From Curvibacter sp. GWA2_63_95 (GTDB taxonomy: Bacteria > Pseudomonadota > Gammaproteobacteria > Burkholderiales > Burkholderiaceae_C), in NCBI GenBank assembly GCA_001795455.1, contig MGPB01000001.1, positions 62,001 through 126,000 of the forward strand: DNA of 64,000 bases, read 5' to 3'. The notes under the pieces were generated by a model, which saw nothing but the letters and a program-made list of their open reading frames with translations, did no database searches and was not told the DNA's origin. Positions 18,186 to 27,746 of the stretch are shown here, in pieces (position 1 is the stretch's first letter; every line of letters starts with the position of its first letter). The translations under genes and the position numbers were made by a program.

Positions 18186-21073
18186 CAGGCAAACACGCGG
18201 TTTTCACCGGCGCCATACAGGTTGCTGGTGCAGCGGCCGCATAGCGTGGGGTGGGCTGCATCTACGCCGATGTCTTGCCGATAGTGCCAGCAGCGCTCAC
18301 ATTTTGTGCCATTTGAGGCTGCAACGCTGATGGATTGTGCGTCACCAGCTATTAAATTGATAGCGGAAGTGATGAACACAAACTTCAGGTCATCGCCCAG
18401 GCTGCTCAAGAGTGCAAACTCTTCTGCGGGCACGGTCAGTGTCACTTCGGCCTGCAAGGACGCGCCCACCTGGCCGGCAGTCCGCAGGGTTTCGATGTCC
18501 TTGTTGACGGCTTCGCGTACGGCGCGGATACGGTCCCACTTGGCCAGCAAGGCCTCATCCGCCGCGGCCAGCGCCACATAGCCGTCCATGAAGATGGACA
18601 GCTTGGTGGCGGCAGGCGTCTTGCCTTCGGCACCCAGCACGGCCCACGCCTCTTCGGCGGTGAAGCTCAGGAACGGTGCCATCCAGCGCAGCATGGCCTG
18701 GGTGATCGTCCACAGCGCGGTTTGTGCGGAGCGGCGTGCCAGGCTGTTGGCGCCGGTGGTGTAGAGGCGGTCTTTCAGGATGTCGAGGTAGAACGCGCCC
18801 AGGTCTTCGCTGCAATAGACCTGCAGTTTCGACACAACAGGATGGAACTCGTACACCTTGTAGTGCGCCAGGATGTCCGCCTGCAGCTGCGCGGCGCGGC
18901 TCAGGGCGTAGCGGTCGATCTCCAGCAGCTGGTCTGCTGGCACGGCGTCCTTGGCCGGGTCAAAGTCGCTGACGTTGGCCAGCAAGAACTTGAGCGTGTT
19001 GCGCACGCGGCGGTAGGTGTCCACCACGCGGGCCAGGATCTTGTCGTCGATGTTCAGGTCACCCGAATAGTCGGTGCTGGCCACCCACAGGCGGGCAATT
19101 TCGGCGCCCAGCTTGCTGGTCACGGTTTGTGGGTCCACCGTGTTGCCCAGGCTCTTGCTCATCTTGCGGCCCTGGCCGTCGGTGGCAAAGCCGTGGGTCA
19201 GCAGACCACGGTAGGGGGCGCGGTCGTACAGCGCGCAGCCCAGCAGCAGCGAGCTGTGGAACCAGCCGCGGTGCTGGTCGTGGCCTTCGAGGTACAGGTC
19301 GGCCTCGGGCCCTTCGGTGTGGAAGGGCACGCGGTCGTAGGCGTCCTTGTGGCTGCCGCGCAGCACGTGCTGGAAGGTGGAGCCCGAGTCGAACCAGACT
19401 TCCAGAATGTCGGTGCTCTTGGTGTAGCTGGGGGCGTCAGCTGCGCCCAGGATGTCTTCCACCGACACACGGCTCCAGGCCTCGATGCCGCCCTTTTCGA
19501 CGATGTCTGCAGCCTGGTCCAGGATCTCCATGGTGCGCGGGTGGAGCTCGCCGCTGTCCTTGTGCAAAAAGAAGGGCACGGGCACGCCCCAGCTGCGCTG
19601 GCGCGAGATGCACCAGTCGGGCCGGTTGGCGATCATGTCGCGCAGGCGGGTCTTGCCGTTCTCGGGGTAGAACTGGGTGTCTTCGATCGCGTCCAGCGCC
19701 AGTTGGCGCAGGGTCTTGGGCGCCTTGTCCTTGGTGAACACGCCAACGCCTTCGTCCATGCGCACAAACCATTGGGCGGCGGCGCGGTAGATCACTGGTG
19801 TCTTGTGGCGCCAGCAGTGTGGGTAGCTGTGGGTGATGCCCACGGTGGCCATCAGGCGGCCGTGTTCGCGCAGCGTGTTAATGACGTTGGCACAGGCCTT
19901 CCAGATGTGCTGGCCACCGAACAGGGGCAGCTCTTCGGCATACACACCATTACCCAGCACTGGGTTCAAGATCTGGTCGTACTTGAGGCCGTTGGCGATG
20001 CAGCTGTTGAAGTCGTCCACGCCGTAGGCGGGCGAGGAGTGCACGATGCCGGTGCCGTCTCCGTCGCTCACATAGTCAGCCAGGTACAGCGGCGACAGGC
20101 GTTTGTAGCTGTATTCGTTACCGCTCTCAGGCAGGTCATACAGCGGGTGGCGGAACACCTGGCCGCGCAAGGCCTCGCCCTTGGCGGTCGCTAGCACCGT
20201 GCCAGTCAGGCCGAAGCGCTCCAGGCACTTCTCGACCAGATTGGCACCCAGCAGCAGCACGCCCTTGGGCGTATCCACCAACGCGTACTCCAGCTCGGGG
20301 TGGGCATTGAGTGCCTGGTTGGCCGGGATGGTCCACGCGGTGGTGGTCCAGATCACGGCAAAGGCTGGCTTGCCCGCGGGCAGGGCGCTCAGGCCAAAGG
20401 CCTTGGCCAGACCTGCGGCATCGTTGGACTCGAAGGCTACGTCCAGCGTGTCGCTCTTTTTGTCGGCGTACTCGATTTCAAACTCGGCCAGGGACGAGCC
20501 GCAGTCAAAACACCAGTACACGGGTTTCAAGCCGCGGTACACAAAGCCGCGTTCGATCACGCGCTTGAAGGCGCGGATTTCGCCCGCCTCGTTGGCCGGG
20601 TTCATGGTTTTGTAGGGGCGCTCCCAGTCGCCCAATACACCCAGGCGCTTGAAGTCTTCGCGCTGCTGGTCGATCTGCTCGGTGGCAAACGCGCGGCTCT
20701 TGGCCTGCATGTCGTCGCGGCTCAGGTTGCGGCCGTGCAGTTTTTCGATCGCGTTTTCGATCGGCAGACCGTGGCAGTCCCAGCCGGGGATGTACTGCGC
20801 ATCAAAGCCGGCGAGCTGCTTGCTCTTGACGATCATGTCCTTGAGCACCTTGTTCAGCGCGTGGCCGATGTGCAGCTTGCCGTTGGCATAGGGCGGGCCA
20901 TCGTGCAGCACAAACAAGGGGGCGCCATGGCGCGCATCGCGCAGCTTCTTGTACAGGCCTTCTTCGTTCCATTCTTTCACCCAGGCCGGTTCGCGCTTGG
21001 GCAGGTCGCCGCGCATGGGGAAGGGGCTGTCGGGCAGGTTCAGGGTGCTGCGGTAATCAACTTTGTCAGTCAT
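18185..21073 (-). CDS. ileS: Isoleucyl-tRNA synthetase
   Basis: A 962-residue class I aminoacyl-tRNA synthetase charging tRNA-Ile. HIGH motif HIGH at 68-71, KMSKS at 637-641, an editing domain between them, and a C-terminal zinc finger ([12 protein letters not shown] and CGRC pairs near residues 925-950). The start is the ATG at 21073; an upstream in-frame codon adds four residues only. A copy of repeat family A is read in frame just before the zinc finger (about residues 903-920, [15 protein letters not shown]). The gene lies between ribF and lspA in the standard order. Confidence 0.96.
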   Translation of the reverse strand: MTDKVDYRSTLNLPDSPFPMRGDLPKREPAWVKEWNEEGLYKKLRDARHGAPLFVLHDGPPYANGKLHIGHALNKVLKDMIVKSKQLAGFDAQYIPGWDCHGLPIENAIEKLHGRNLSRDDMQAKSRAFATEQIDQQREDFKRLGVLGDWERPYKTMNPANEAGEIRAFKRVIERGFVYRGLKPVYWCFDCGSSLAEFEIEYADKKSDTLDVAFESNDAAGLAKAFGLSALPAGKPAFAVIWTTTAWTIPANQALNAHPELEYALVDTPKGVLLLGANLVEKCLERFGLTGTVLATAKGEALRGQVFRHPLYDLPESGNEYSYKRLSPLYLADYVSDGDGTGIVHSSPAYGVDDFNSCIANGLKYDQILNPVLGNGVYAEELPLFGGQHIWKACANVINTLREHGRLMATVGITHSYPHCWRHKTPVIYRAAAQWFVRMDEGVGVFTKDKAPKTLRQLALDAIEDTQFYPENGKTRLRDMIANRPDWCISRQRSWGVPVPFFLHKDSGELHPRTMEILDQAADIVEKGGIEAWSRVSVEDILGAADAPSYTKSTDILEVWFDSGSTFQHVLRGSHKDAYDRVPFHTEGPEADLYLEGHDQHRGWFHSSLLLGCALYDRAPYRGLLTHGFATDGQGRKMSKSLGNTVDPQTVTSKLGAEIARLWVASTDYSGDLNIDDKILARVVDTYRRVRNTLKFLLANVSDFDPAKDAVPADQLLEIDRYALSRAAQLQADILAHYKVYEFHPVVSKLQVYCSEDLGAFYLDILKDRLYTTGANSLARRSAQTALWTITQAMLRWMAPFLSFTAEEAWAVLGAEGKTPAATKLSIFMDGYVALAAADEALLAKWDRIRAVREAVNKDIETLRTAGQVGASLQAEVTLTVPAEEFALLSSLGDDLKFVFITSAINLIAGDAQSISVAASNGTKCERCWHYRQDIGVDAAHPTLCGRCTSNLYGAGENRVFA
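18311..18365 (+). repeat. Repeat family A inside ileS
   Basis: A plus-strand copy within the minus-strand ileS gene: TGTGCGTCACCAGCTATT then ATTGATAGC. It is read antisense and in frame as [17 protein letters not shown], immediately before the zinc-finger cysteines. The core AGCTATTAAATTGATAGC is a near-perfect inverted repeat. Confidence 0.65.
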
Positions 21074-21164
21074 GGCTAATCTCAAAGGGAGTTGGACGGC
21101 CTGCGGTGGTCGTCACGGCAAGCAATGGGGCAAGACGCGGGGCAAAGTGCGTCGGGGAGCCCCG

Positions 21165-22151
21165 TCAAATTCGGGTGCTGACGTTGGACTGGAGCCAGAC
21201 ACGCGCGTCGTCGCGGTCTTTTTGTATGCCCTGGGTGAGGGCATCCAGACCGTCGTATTTCAGTTCGTCGTGCAGTTTGTGTAGCAGTTCCACGCGGATG
21301 ATTTTACCGTAGGCCCCCTCGGGGCCCAGCTCGGCAGGCCAGTCCAGGCAATGGGTCTCCAGCAGCACACGCCCGCCGTTCACATCGTTGGGATCCAGCG
21401 AGGGGCGCACGCCCAGGTTGGCCACGCCTTGCAGCGGCTTGCTGGCCAGGCCATGCACCAGCACCACAAAGATGCCGCTGGCAGCCGGTTTCCAGTGCGC
21501 AAAGCGCAAATTCAGGGTCTTGAAGCCCAGCGTGCGGCCCAGCTTGCGTCCGTGCACCACGTGGCCACTGATGCAATAGGGGCGGCCCAGCAGGCGGGCG
21601 GCGGCGGCCATGTCGCCCCGGCCCAGCGCGTCGCGCACGGCGGAGCTGGAGACACGCAGGCCATGCACTTCGTACGAATTCATGCGGGCCACGTCAAAGC
21701 CCTGGGCCTCGCCTGCGGCGTCCAAGAGGGCGTAATCGCCCGCGCGGGCCTTGCCAAAGCGGAAATCGTCGCCCACCAGCACATAGCGGGCGCCCAGGCC
21801 TTGCAGCAGCACCTGGTCGATGAACGCCTGCGGGCTCTGGTTCGCCAGCCGGGCGTCAAAGGGCAGCACCACGGTCTGGTCCACGCCGGCTTGGGCCAGG
21901 TCTTCCAATTTGTCGCGCAGGGTGCCCACGCGGGCCGGGGCCAGCTCGGGCTTCTTGTGCAGCTCGGCAAAGTAGTCGCGTGGGTGGGGCTCAAAGGTCA
22001 GCACCACGCTGGCCACGCCGCGCTGCTGGGCTTCGGCACGCAGCAGGGCCAGCATGGCCTGGTGCCCCCGGTGGACACCGTCAAAGTTGCCAATCGTGAC
22101 CGCACTCGCGCTGGCAATGCCAGGGTGCTTGAAACCGCGGAAAACCTTCAT
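21165..22151 (-). CDS. ribF: Bifunctional riboflavin kinase/FAD synthetase
   Basis: A 328-residue enzyme making FMN from riboflavin and FAD from FMN. The N-terminal nucleotidyltransferase domain has VTIGNFDGVHRGHQAML (HxGH-type motif, residues about 20-36) and the C-terminal flavokinase domain begins near residue 185, with GRPYCISGHVVHGRKLGR. It is the first gene of the ribF-ileS-lspA run, 91 bp upstream of ileS. A partial repeat family A core (GATAGC) is in its leader. A promoter in 22152-22327 is expected but I could not place it. Confidence 0.95.
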   Translation of the reverse strand: MKVFRGFKHPGIASASAVTIGNFDGVHRGHQAMLALLRAEAQQRGVASVVLTFEPHPRDYFAELHKKPELAPARVGTLRDKLEDLAQAGVDQTVVLPFDARLANQSPQAFIDQVLLQGLGARYVLVGDDFRFGKARAGDYALLDAAGEAQGFDVARMNSYEVHGLRVSSSAVRDALGRGDMAAAARLLGRPYCISGHVVHGRKLGRTLGFKTLNLRFAHWKPAASGIFVVLVHGLASKPLQGVANLGVRPSLDPNDVNGGRVLLETHCLDWPAELGPEGAYGKIIRVELLHKLHDELKYDGLDALTQGIQKDRDDARVWLQSNVSTRI

Positions 22152-22327
22152 GTTTTGTTATCTTTTTGATAGCAGGCCGCGCAAACGCTGCCGGGGCTGG
22201 ACGCCAATTTGTCATGGAAACACGGTATATTGTGACTTAGCAGGGCCCGGACACACGTCTGGCGCGCACTTGCAGACATTTGGCAGTCCGTGTTGGTGGT
22301 AGGTTTTACCGTTGATGGAGGCGTTGC

Positions 22328-22885
22328 GTGAAAGTCTTGAAGTTGTCGGCCCAAGGGCTTCCCCAGTCCTGGATCTCGCTGGAGCAAGCGGTGATCCATT
22401 ACGCTGCGGGCGAGGTGCGCTGGGAGTCGGGGGGCGAGGTCGCCGTGTTCCACGGCGGGCACAACGCCATGACCGGCCAGCAGTCGATCATCAAGGTCAA
22501 CAGCATCATTGGCACGCGCGGCGTACCCAGTATCAACCCCTTCAACCTGCGCCCTGGCCTGACCAACGCCAAGCTCTTTATCCGCGACCGCAATGTGTGC
22601 GCCTACTGCGGCGGCCATTTCCACGAGAGCGAGCTCACGCGCGAGCACATCATCCCCTTTGCCCAGCACGGCATCGACACCTGGATGAACGTGGTCACCG
22701 CGTGCAAGCCCTGCAACCACCGCAAGAGCCACCGCACGCCCGAGCAGGCCCACATGCCCTTGCTCTACACGCCCTACGTGCCCAGCCTGTGGGAGGACTT
22801 CATCCTGCGCAACCGCCGCATCCTGGCGGACCAGATGGAGTTTTTGATGGCGCACGTGCCCAAGTCCTCGCGCCTGCTGGATTAG
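22328..22885 (+). CDS. HNH endonuclease
   Basis: A 185-residue HNH nuclease. The zinc-binding and catalytic core is CAYCGGHF (about 96-103), [13 protein letters not shown] (His of the HNH) and [16 protein letters not shown]. The N-terminal ~80 residues form a conserved extension seen in this chromosomal family, which is not linked to restriction or phage genes. It is divergent from ribF and followed 10 bp later by mgsA. Similar HNH genes are common single chromosomal genes in Betaproteobacteria; their biological role is not known to me. GGAGGC precedes the start (GTTGATGGAGGCGTTGC). Confidence 0.85.
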   Translation: MKVLKLSAQGLPQSWISLEQAVIHYAAGEVRWESGGEVAVFHGGHNAMTGQQSIIKVNSIIGTRGVPSINPFNLRPGLTNAKLFIRDRNVCAYCGGHFHESELTREHIIPFAQHGIDTWMNVVTACKPCNHRKSHRTPEQAHMPLLYTPYVPSLWEDFILRNRRILADQMEFLMAHVPKSSRLLD

Positions 22886-22895
22886 CATAGTGGGC

Positions 22896-23306
22896 ATGTA
22901 CAACGCCCCTGCCACCCCCACCCCGTCAGACCGCCCGCGCATCGCACTCATTGCGCACGATCGCAAGAAAGACACCATGGTCGCACTGGCCAAAGAGTTC
23001 GCGCCCTACCTGCAGCGCTGCACACTGATGGCCACCGGAACCACGGGCGGACGTCTGGTGGATGAAGCGGGCCTGGATGTGGAGCGCATGCTCAGCGGCC
23101 CCTGGGGCGGCGACTTGCAGATTGGCGCGCGGCTGGCGCAGGGCGAGGTGGACGCGGTGATCTTCTTGCGCGACCCCATGACCCCACAGCCGCACGAACC
23201 CGACATCAACGCCCTGGTGCGCGCCTGCGATGTGCACGACGTGCCCTGCGCCACCAACCTGTCCAGCGCGCGCCTGGTGTTGGCGCAAATGCTCCTGAAA
23301 CTATAG
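22896..23306 (+). CDS. mgsA: Methylglyoxal synthase
   Basis: A 136-residue enzyme converting dihydroxyacetone phosphate to methylglyoxal and phosphate, a bypass that relieves sugar-phosphate stress. Family motifs are [13 protein letters not shown] at the N-terminus, ATGTTGGRL (phosphate binding), [12 protein letters not shown] with the catalytic Asp, and [15 protein letters not shown]. Length is slightly under E. coli MgsA (152). The ATG at 22896 is chosen; a GTG 6 bp upstream is in frame. Its last codons and stop lie in an inverted copy of repeat family A. Confidence 0.92.
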   Translation: MYNAPATPTPSDRPRIALIAHDRKKDTMVALAKEFAPYLQRCTLMATGTTGGRLVDEAGLDVERMLSGPWGGDLQIGARLAQGEVDAVIFLRDPMTPQPHEPDINALVRACDVHDVPCATNLSSARLVLAQMLLKL

Positions 23307-23343
23307 CTGCTGGCGCAACGGCGGCGCGGGCTGGCGGTCAAAA
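23291..23343 (-). repeat. Repeat family A covering the mgsA stop
   Basis: An inverted copy whose 3' part includes the last five codons and the TAG of mgsA (CTGAAACTATAG) and whose remainder fills the gap to the convergent alkylation repair gene. The core on the minus strand is TTGCGCCAGCAGCTATAG. Confidence 0.65.
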
Positions 23344-23350
23344 GTGTGCT

Positions 23351-24466
23351 TTAACTGGTTGTTAAATCAAAGGCCCCCAGCGCCTGCGCGCGGCCGTTGA
23401 GGATGGCGTCTACCCGGTGGTGGCCGGGGTAGTGTTTGCGGGTGGTCATGTCGGCCAGTGAGATCTTTTTGCCCACGCGTTGGGTCTCGTGCGCGGCCAG
23501 GTCCAGCGTCTTGAGCTTGAACACCTTGGCCCGCGCCTGGCCATTGGCCTTGACGTAGTGCACCGCAAAGTCGACCAGCACCTGCTGGGGCTGCGCCGTG
23601 GTGTTGGTCACGTCAAAGGCCACGTTCAGCGAGCCACCCACCACGGCGCGTGGTGGCGTGATGGCAGGCTGGCCAACCACCACGTTGGCAGTCTCTCCAA
23701 AGCCCAGTGCCGCCAGCGCACCGGCCTCGCCGCGTTTCACCGCGCTGCGCAGCGCGTGCTGCACGATCCAGCGCCGCTCGGGCGTGGCGCCTTGCAGCCA
23801 AGTCTGGGCCGTGTGGGCCAGCAGGGTGGGGTGGTCTTTGCCAATGTCGTTGAGGTTGTTGGCCACTGAGCGGCGCACGTACAAGGCCGGGTCGTCCTTC
23901 AGGCGCTCCAGCAGCGCTAGCACCGGCGCCGGGTCGCGCTGGAAGGCGGGCAGGCGCGAGGCCCAGGGCAGCCGCGGCCGTGTGCCCTCGGACACCAGGC
24001 GGCGTACATGTTCGCTTGCATCCTGCGTCCATTCCGCCAGCCGCTCCAGCGTGGCCTCTGGGTGCTGCTGCAGAAAGGGGCGAATGCTGAACTCTGCCGT
24101 GAAGCGCTGCGTGAGCGCGTGCTGCGCCTGCATCGACAGATCAAAATGCCCCAGCCCAAACTCCGCCACAAACGCCGTGTGTGGCAGGTACAAGAACGAC
24201 CCGAGCGACAAACCCGGATCACGCCCATGCGGCTGCTCGGCCGACGCCAGCACGATGGGCAGCGCCTGGGCATAGTCTTGCGGCAAATGCCGCTGCAGCG
24301 CCCGCGCCATGTGTTTGCCACGCGGCATCAGCGCCAGCGCTTCGTAGCCGCTTAGCGCGTCGTGCAAAAAGGCATCGGTGTCAAACCGCCGGTGCACCGC
24401 GGCCACCATGCGCGCAATGGCGCGGGGCACATCGGGGCCGTATTGGGCAACCAGGGGCTCGGCCAT
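23351..24466 (-). CDS. DNA alkylation repair protein (AlkD-like HEAT repeats)
   Basis: A 371-residue HEAT-repeat protein of the DNA alkylation repair enzyme family, whose AlkC/AlkD members excise N3- and N7-alkylpurines. Helical repeats occupy about residues 10-260 (e.g. LFYVRRSVANNLNDIGKDHP in part: YVRRSVANNLNDIG). The last ~100 residues form a beta-rich domain (VDFAVHYVKANGQARAKVFK), seen in the long subfamily. I cannot confirm the catalytic Trp/Asp of AlkD by eye, so activity is inferred from family only. It is transcribed in the same direction as udk, 9 bp downstream of it. Confidence 0.8.
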   Translation of the reverse strand: MAEPLVAQYGPDVPRAIARMVAAVHRRFDTDAFLHDALSGYEALALMPRGKHMARALQRHLPQDYAQALPIVLASAEQPHGRDPGLSLGSFLYLPHTAFVAEFGLGHFDLSMQAQHALTQRFTAEFSIRPFLQQHPEATLERLAEWTQDASEHVRRLVSEGTRPRLPWASRLPAFQRDPAPVLALLERLKDDPALYVRRSVANNLNDIGKDHPTLLAHTAQTWLQGATPERRWIVQHALRSAVKRGEAGALAALGFGETANVVVGQPAITPPRAVVGGSLNVAFDVTNTTAQPQQVLVDFAVHYVKANGQARAKVFKLKTLDLAAHETQRVGKKISLADMTTRKHYPGHHRVDAILNGRAQALGAFDLTTS

Positions 24467-24475
24467 GGCGTGGCT

Positions 24476-25117
24476 TTAGCTGCGTTCCAGGTCGCGGATC
24501 AGCGTCTTCACCTTGGTGGTGATGATGTCCACCGCCGGGTCATTGGCGCCGTGCGGCAGGATGACGTGCGCGTGCCGCTTGGTGGGCTCGATGAACTGCT
24601 TGTGCATGGGGCGCACGGTTTCCAGGTACTGGGCAATCACGCTCTCGGCGCTGCGCCCGCGCTCGGAAATGTCACGCTGCAGGCGGCGGATAAAGCGCAC
24701 GTCGGCCGCCGTATCCACAAAAATCTTCAGCGACATCATCTTGCGCAGCTCGGGGTCGAACAGCGCAAACAAGCCCTCCACCACAATCACCGGCGCCGGG
24801 TTCACCACCACCGTGGTGGGCGCGCGGTTGTGCTTCACAAAGTCGTAGGTCGGCATGTCGATAGCCTCGCCACGGCGCAAGGCTTGCACCTGCTTCACCA
24901 TCAGCGGCCAGTCAAAGGCATCGGGGTGGTCGTAATTGGTCTTGACGCGCTCTTCAATCGAGAGGTGGGTCTGGTCCAGGTAATAGTCGTCCTGGTAGAC
25001 CACCGAAGCCATCTCCGGCCCAATGGAGGCCAGTACCTCACGGGTGACCGTGGACTTGCCGCTGCCACTGCCGCCTGCGACACCGATCACGAAAGGTTTG
25101 TTGTTGGTTTTGGGCAT
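24476..25117 (-). CDS. udk: Uridine kinase
   Basis: A 213-residue pyrimidine salvage kinase that phosphorylates uridine and cytidine with ATP or GTP. The P-loop is GVAGGSGSGKST (residues about 11-22), followed by YQDDYYLDQTHLS with the catalytic aspartate, and DHPDAFDWPL. Length matches the family (about 213). The start is the ATG at 25117; an upstream in-frame codon would add 20 residues not seen in the family. It is followed by the alkylation repair gene on the same strand. Confidence 0.92.
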   Translation of the reverse strand: MPKTNNKPFVIGVAGGSGSGKSTVTREVLASIGPEMASVVYQDDYYLDQTHLSIEERVKTNYDHPDAFDWPLMVKQVQALRRGEAIDMPTYDFVKHNRAPTTVVVNPAPVIVVEGLFALFDPELRKMMSLKIFVDTAADVRFIRRLQRDISERGRSAESVIAQYLETVRPMHKQFIEPTKRHAHVILPHGANDPAVDIITTKVKTLIRDLERS

Positions 25118-25210
25118 GCTTGTTTCCGGTTCCAGGCGGGCAAAAGGGCGTGATCTTACAAGGCCGCGGGGCGGCACCGGGATACAGTTTACCGGCCCGC
25201 TCTATTTTCA

Positions 25211-25269
25211 TGTCAAATAGGCCGCTAGACCCCATGGATATTGCGCGAGCAGCTACGAAAACCATAGCA
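25211..25269 (+). repeat. Dispersed repeat family A
   Basis: A well-preserved copy (GTCAAATAGGCC, TTGCGCGAGCAGCTACG, CATAGCA) in the gap between udk and the small reading frame at 25314. It marks the left edge of the accessory pocket. Confidence 0.8.
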
Positions 25270-25313
25270 GTTTTGTCGCGCGGTACGATATGGCAAATCA
25301 CAGGGGGAACGCC

Positions 25314-25481
25314 ATGGCCGCCATCAAGCGCGCCGATGGCGACTGGACCACGCTATTTGCCCTGGGCAGCCAGATCAACCGCAGCCACCCCTCGTTTGAC
25401 CCGCGCAACTACGGCGAGGGCAATGCGGTGCAAACGCATCTGCATGTGCGGCGCAAAGCCGCTGGTGGGGCCAAGACCTAA
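25314..25481 (+). pseudogene. Fragment of an OST-HTH/LOTUS-like domain protein
   Basis: A 55-residue reading frame with a good AGGGGGAACGCC leader before the ATG. WTTLFALGSQINRSHPSFDP then RNYG looks like the helix-turn-helix of OST-HTH/LOTUS domains, which usually follow an NYN ribonuclease domain in bacterial proteins of about 250 residues. The end (HLHVRRKAAGG) resembles the end of such proteins, but the middle of the domain is missing. So it may be an internally deleted remnant or a small free-standing protein. No NYN domain lies upstream; only a family A repeat is there. It converges with hepT and overlaps its stop by 4 bp. Confidence 0.45.
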
Positions 25482-25822
25482 CCGAGCTCGTCCAGCAGCA
25501 CTTGCACGGAGTCAAGCAGAGCGGGCAGGGCGCTCCGGGTGATGTTCCAGACCGTGCCCACGCTCACCGTGGCGTATCCATGGATCAGTTGATTGCGGAA
25601 CGCCACGATTTGCGGCAGGTCTGGAATACGTGCGGCAATCGCGGCATCCAGTTTGGATAGCTGGTTGAGTGCTTCGCCGATGATTTCAAACTTGCGCTCT
25701 ACCGCAGCCTGGGCCATCGCGTTGCCTTCATACGCCGTCACATCCATACCACCGGTAAACGACTGAATCGCCAAAGCCGAATCGCGCACATCCCACAAAA
25801 AGGCACGTGGGTCACGCTGCAT
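25478..25822 (-). CDS. hepT: HepT-family RNase toxin (DUF86)
   Basis: A 114-residue HEPN toxin. The active-site motif Rx4HxY is intact: Arg76, His81 and Tyr83 in RNQLIHGY. The all-helical fold is otherwise typical (VERKFEIIGEALNQLSK). HepT and MntA form a type VII toxin-antitoxin pair in which MntA adenylylates the Tyr of the HEPN motif. The gene overlaps the 3' end of mntA by 11 bp, so the two are translated together. Whether it guards against phage or is a stabilisation module is unknown. Confidence 0.88.
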   Translation of the reverse strand: MQRDPRAFLWDVRDSALAIQSFTGGMDVTAYEGNAMAQAAVERKFEIIGEALNQLSKLDAAIAARIPDLPQIVAFRNQLIHGYATVSVGTVWNITRSALPALLDSVQVLLDELG

Positions 25823-26120
25823 AAACAGCTTCGCGGTTGCTATTGATGCTGGCCAGCACGTAGGGGTTACGGACTGCGCCAGGCTCTACCAAGTCCACTC
25901 CACGGCCCAGCAGGGCTTCCAGGTCTGCTTTGGCACCAAACAAGGCGTTGAGCCCAGGCTGGACGCCCGGCGCAAACTCCACCAGAAAGTCAGCGTCACT
26001 GTTGGCAGGGTCAAAGTCATCGGCCCGTGCCGCCGAGCCAAACACTTCCAGCCGCTGAATGCGGTAGCGCTGGCAGATGGCAGAAATGCCTGTGCGGTGT
26101 TGGGCGATGGCTGGGTGCAT
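25812..26120 (-). CDS. mntA: MntA-family nucleotidyltransferase antitoxin
   Basis: A 102-residue minimal nucleotidyltransferase. The core motif is FGSAARADDFDPANSDADFL, with the GS pair and the DAD metal-binding pair; the common subfamily form has GT after the Arg and here it is AD. It should AMPylate and neutralise HepT. The start is the ATG at 26120 (MHPAIAQH); the longer open frame upstream runs through a family A repeat and is not coding. It is the first gene of the two-gene operon. Confidence 0.87.
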   Translation of the reverse strand: MHPAIAQHRTGISAICQRYRIQRLEVFGSAARADDFDPANSDADFLVEFAPGVQPGLNALFGAKADLEALLGRGVDLVEPGAVRNPYVLASINSNREAVYAA

Positions 26121-26152
26121 GACTTGGAGTTTACTGGAGCGCCCCGTTGATG

Positions 26153-26210
26153 TGTCAAATCGGCCTCTAGCCCACGTGGAGTATGCGCAAGCAGCTACCA
26201 AAACAATAGT
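26153..26210 (+). repeat. Dispersed repeat family A
   Basis: A near-consensus copy (CGGCCTCTAGCCC, GTATGCGCAAGCAGCTACC, AATAG) between the divergent mntA and RNB genes. It is the closest to consensus in the window together with the one at 29444. Confidence 0.82.
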
Positions 26211-26267
26211 GAATCCGCCCAGTCAGCCGTTCAGCGCAGCGGGCCCACGCAGGCGTATATTGGCTTG

Positions 26268-27743
26268 ATGCGTACCAAGCCACCATCTCACCACCGCAGC
26301 GACCTTGTTCGCATTGCCATCCACGCCATGTCGGAGCGCGGGCTGGAGCCCGAGTTCTCGTCCGCGGTGGAGCGCCAGCTGGCTGGCATTACCGCCACGG
26401 GCACCAGCGCAGACCCTGCCATCCACGACCTCAGCACCTTGCTGTGGTGCTCCATCGACAACGACGACTCGATGGACCTGGACCAGCTCACCGTGTCTGA
26501 AGCCTTGCCCAACGGCAGCGTGCGCCTGTGGGTGGCCATTGCCGATGTGGACGCGCTGGTGCCGCGCGACACACCCATCGACCAGCACGCCAGCACCAAC
26601 ACCACCTCGGTCTACACGTCTGCACGCATCTTCCCCATGCTGCCCGAGCGCCTGTCTACCGACCTCACCTCGCTCAACCCCCACCAAGACCGCCTGGCCA
26701 TGGTCACCGAGATGGTGTTCAACCCCGATGGCTCGCTGGCCGGCTCCACCGTCTACCGCGCCCGGGTGCGCAACCAGGCCAAGCTGGCGTATGACGCGGT
26801 GAGCGCCTGGCTGGACGGGCAGGGCGACTTGCCCGCCGCTGCGGCCGCCGTGCCCGGCTTGGACGCACAGCTGCGCACACAAGACGCGCTGGCCCAGCAG
26901 CTGCGCGCACGCCGCCGCAGCGCGGGTGCGCTGGAGTTTGAGAGCTTTCAGCCGCGCGTTACGTTTGACGGTGAACGCGTGGCCGACATCGCGCTGCAAG
27001 AACACAACCGCGCCCGCCAGCTCATTGAAGAAGTGATGATTGCCACCAACACCTGCACCGCGCGCTACTTGGCCGCGCAGGGCGTGGCCTCATTGCGCCG
27101 CGTGGTGCGCTCGCCCGAGCGCTGGCTGCGCATCGTGGCGGTGGCCAAAGAATATGGCGACGTGCTGCCGCCCGACCCGGATTCGAAAGCGCTGGAAGAC
27201 TTCTTGGCCAAGCGCCGCCGGGCCGACCCGCTGCGCTTTGCCGATCTGTCGCTGGTCATCGTCAAGCTCATGGGGCGAGGCGAATACGTGCTGGAGGCCC
27301 CCGGCGGCCCGCCCGTAGGCCACTTTGGCCTGGCCGTAACCGACTACACCCACTCCACCGCGCCCAACCGCCGCTTCCCCGACCTCATCACCGCGCGCCT
27401 GCTCAAGGCCACGCTGGCGAAGGAGCCGCCGCCCTATAGCAACGCCGAGCTGGCCGCACTGGCCACCCACTGCACCCGCCAGGAAGACGCGGCGCAAAAG
27501 GTGGAGCGGCAAATGCGCAAGTCCGAAGCCGCGCTGCTGCTCGAATCCCGCATTGGCGAACGCTTTGACGCCATCGTCACCGGCAACGCCGCCGATGGCC
27601 AGTGGGTGCGCCTGCTGAACCCGCCCGCCGAAGGCAAGCTGCTGCGCGGCGCCAGCGCGCTGAAGGTGGGGGACAAAGTGCGCGTGAAGCTGCTGGCCAC
27701 CAATGTGGAGCGCGGCTTTATTGACTTTGAGAGCGTGCAGTAA
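26268..27743 (+). CDS. RNB-domain ribonuclease
   Basis: A 491-residue protein dominated by the RNase II/R catalytic (RNB) domain. The metal-binding aspartates are in SIDNDDSMDLDQL (near residue 65). The nucleic-acid tunnel region follows, with FPMLPERLSTDLTSLNP and HSTAPNRRFPDLITARLL. Cold-shock domains at the N-terminus of RNase R/II are missing and only a short C-terminal S1-like strand region remains (GDKVRVKLLATNVERGFIDF). It is a stand-alone, short exoribonuclease found in many Proteobacteria. The ATG at 26268 is chosen over a TTG one codon earlier. Confidence 0.85.
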   Translation: MRTKPPSHHRSDLVRIAIHAMSERGLEPEFSSAVERQLAGITATGTSADPAIHDLSTLLWCSIDNDDSMDLDQLTVSEALPNGSVRLWVAIADVDALVPRDTPIDQHASTNTTSVYTSARIFPMLPERLSTDLTSLNPHQDRLAMVTEMVFNPDGSLAGSTVYRARVRNQAKLAYDAVSAWLDGQGDLPAAAAAVPGLDAQLRTQDALAQQLRARRRSAGALEFESFQPRVTFDGERVADIALQEHNRARQLIEEVMIATNTCTARYLAAQGVASLRRVVRSPERWLRIVAVAKEYGDVLPPDPDSKALEDFLAKRRRADPLRFADLSLVIVKLMGRGEYVLEAPGGPPVGHFGLAVTDYTHSTAPNRRFPDLITARLLKATLAKEPPPYSNAELAALATHCTRQEDAAQKVERQMRKSEAALLLESRIGERFDAIVTGNAADGQWVRLLNPPAEGKLLRGASALKVGDKVRVKLLATNVERGFIDFESVQ

Positions 27744-27746
27744 ACG

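Noticed and set aside
22152-22175. Possible family A core in the ribF leader
   Set aside because: Only TTTTTGATAGC is shared and the rest does not align; mentioned but not called as a copy.
22190-22240. Sigma-70 promoter TTGTCA...TATATT upstream of the HNH gene
   Set aside because: The spacing between the two boxes is only 11 bp, too short for a functional promoter.
22328-22885. HNH gene as part of a restriction or homing system
   Set aside because: It lies among housekeeping genes (ribF, mgsA), has normal base composition, and no methylase or intron is near.
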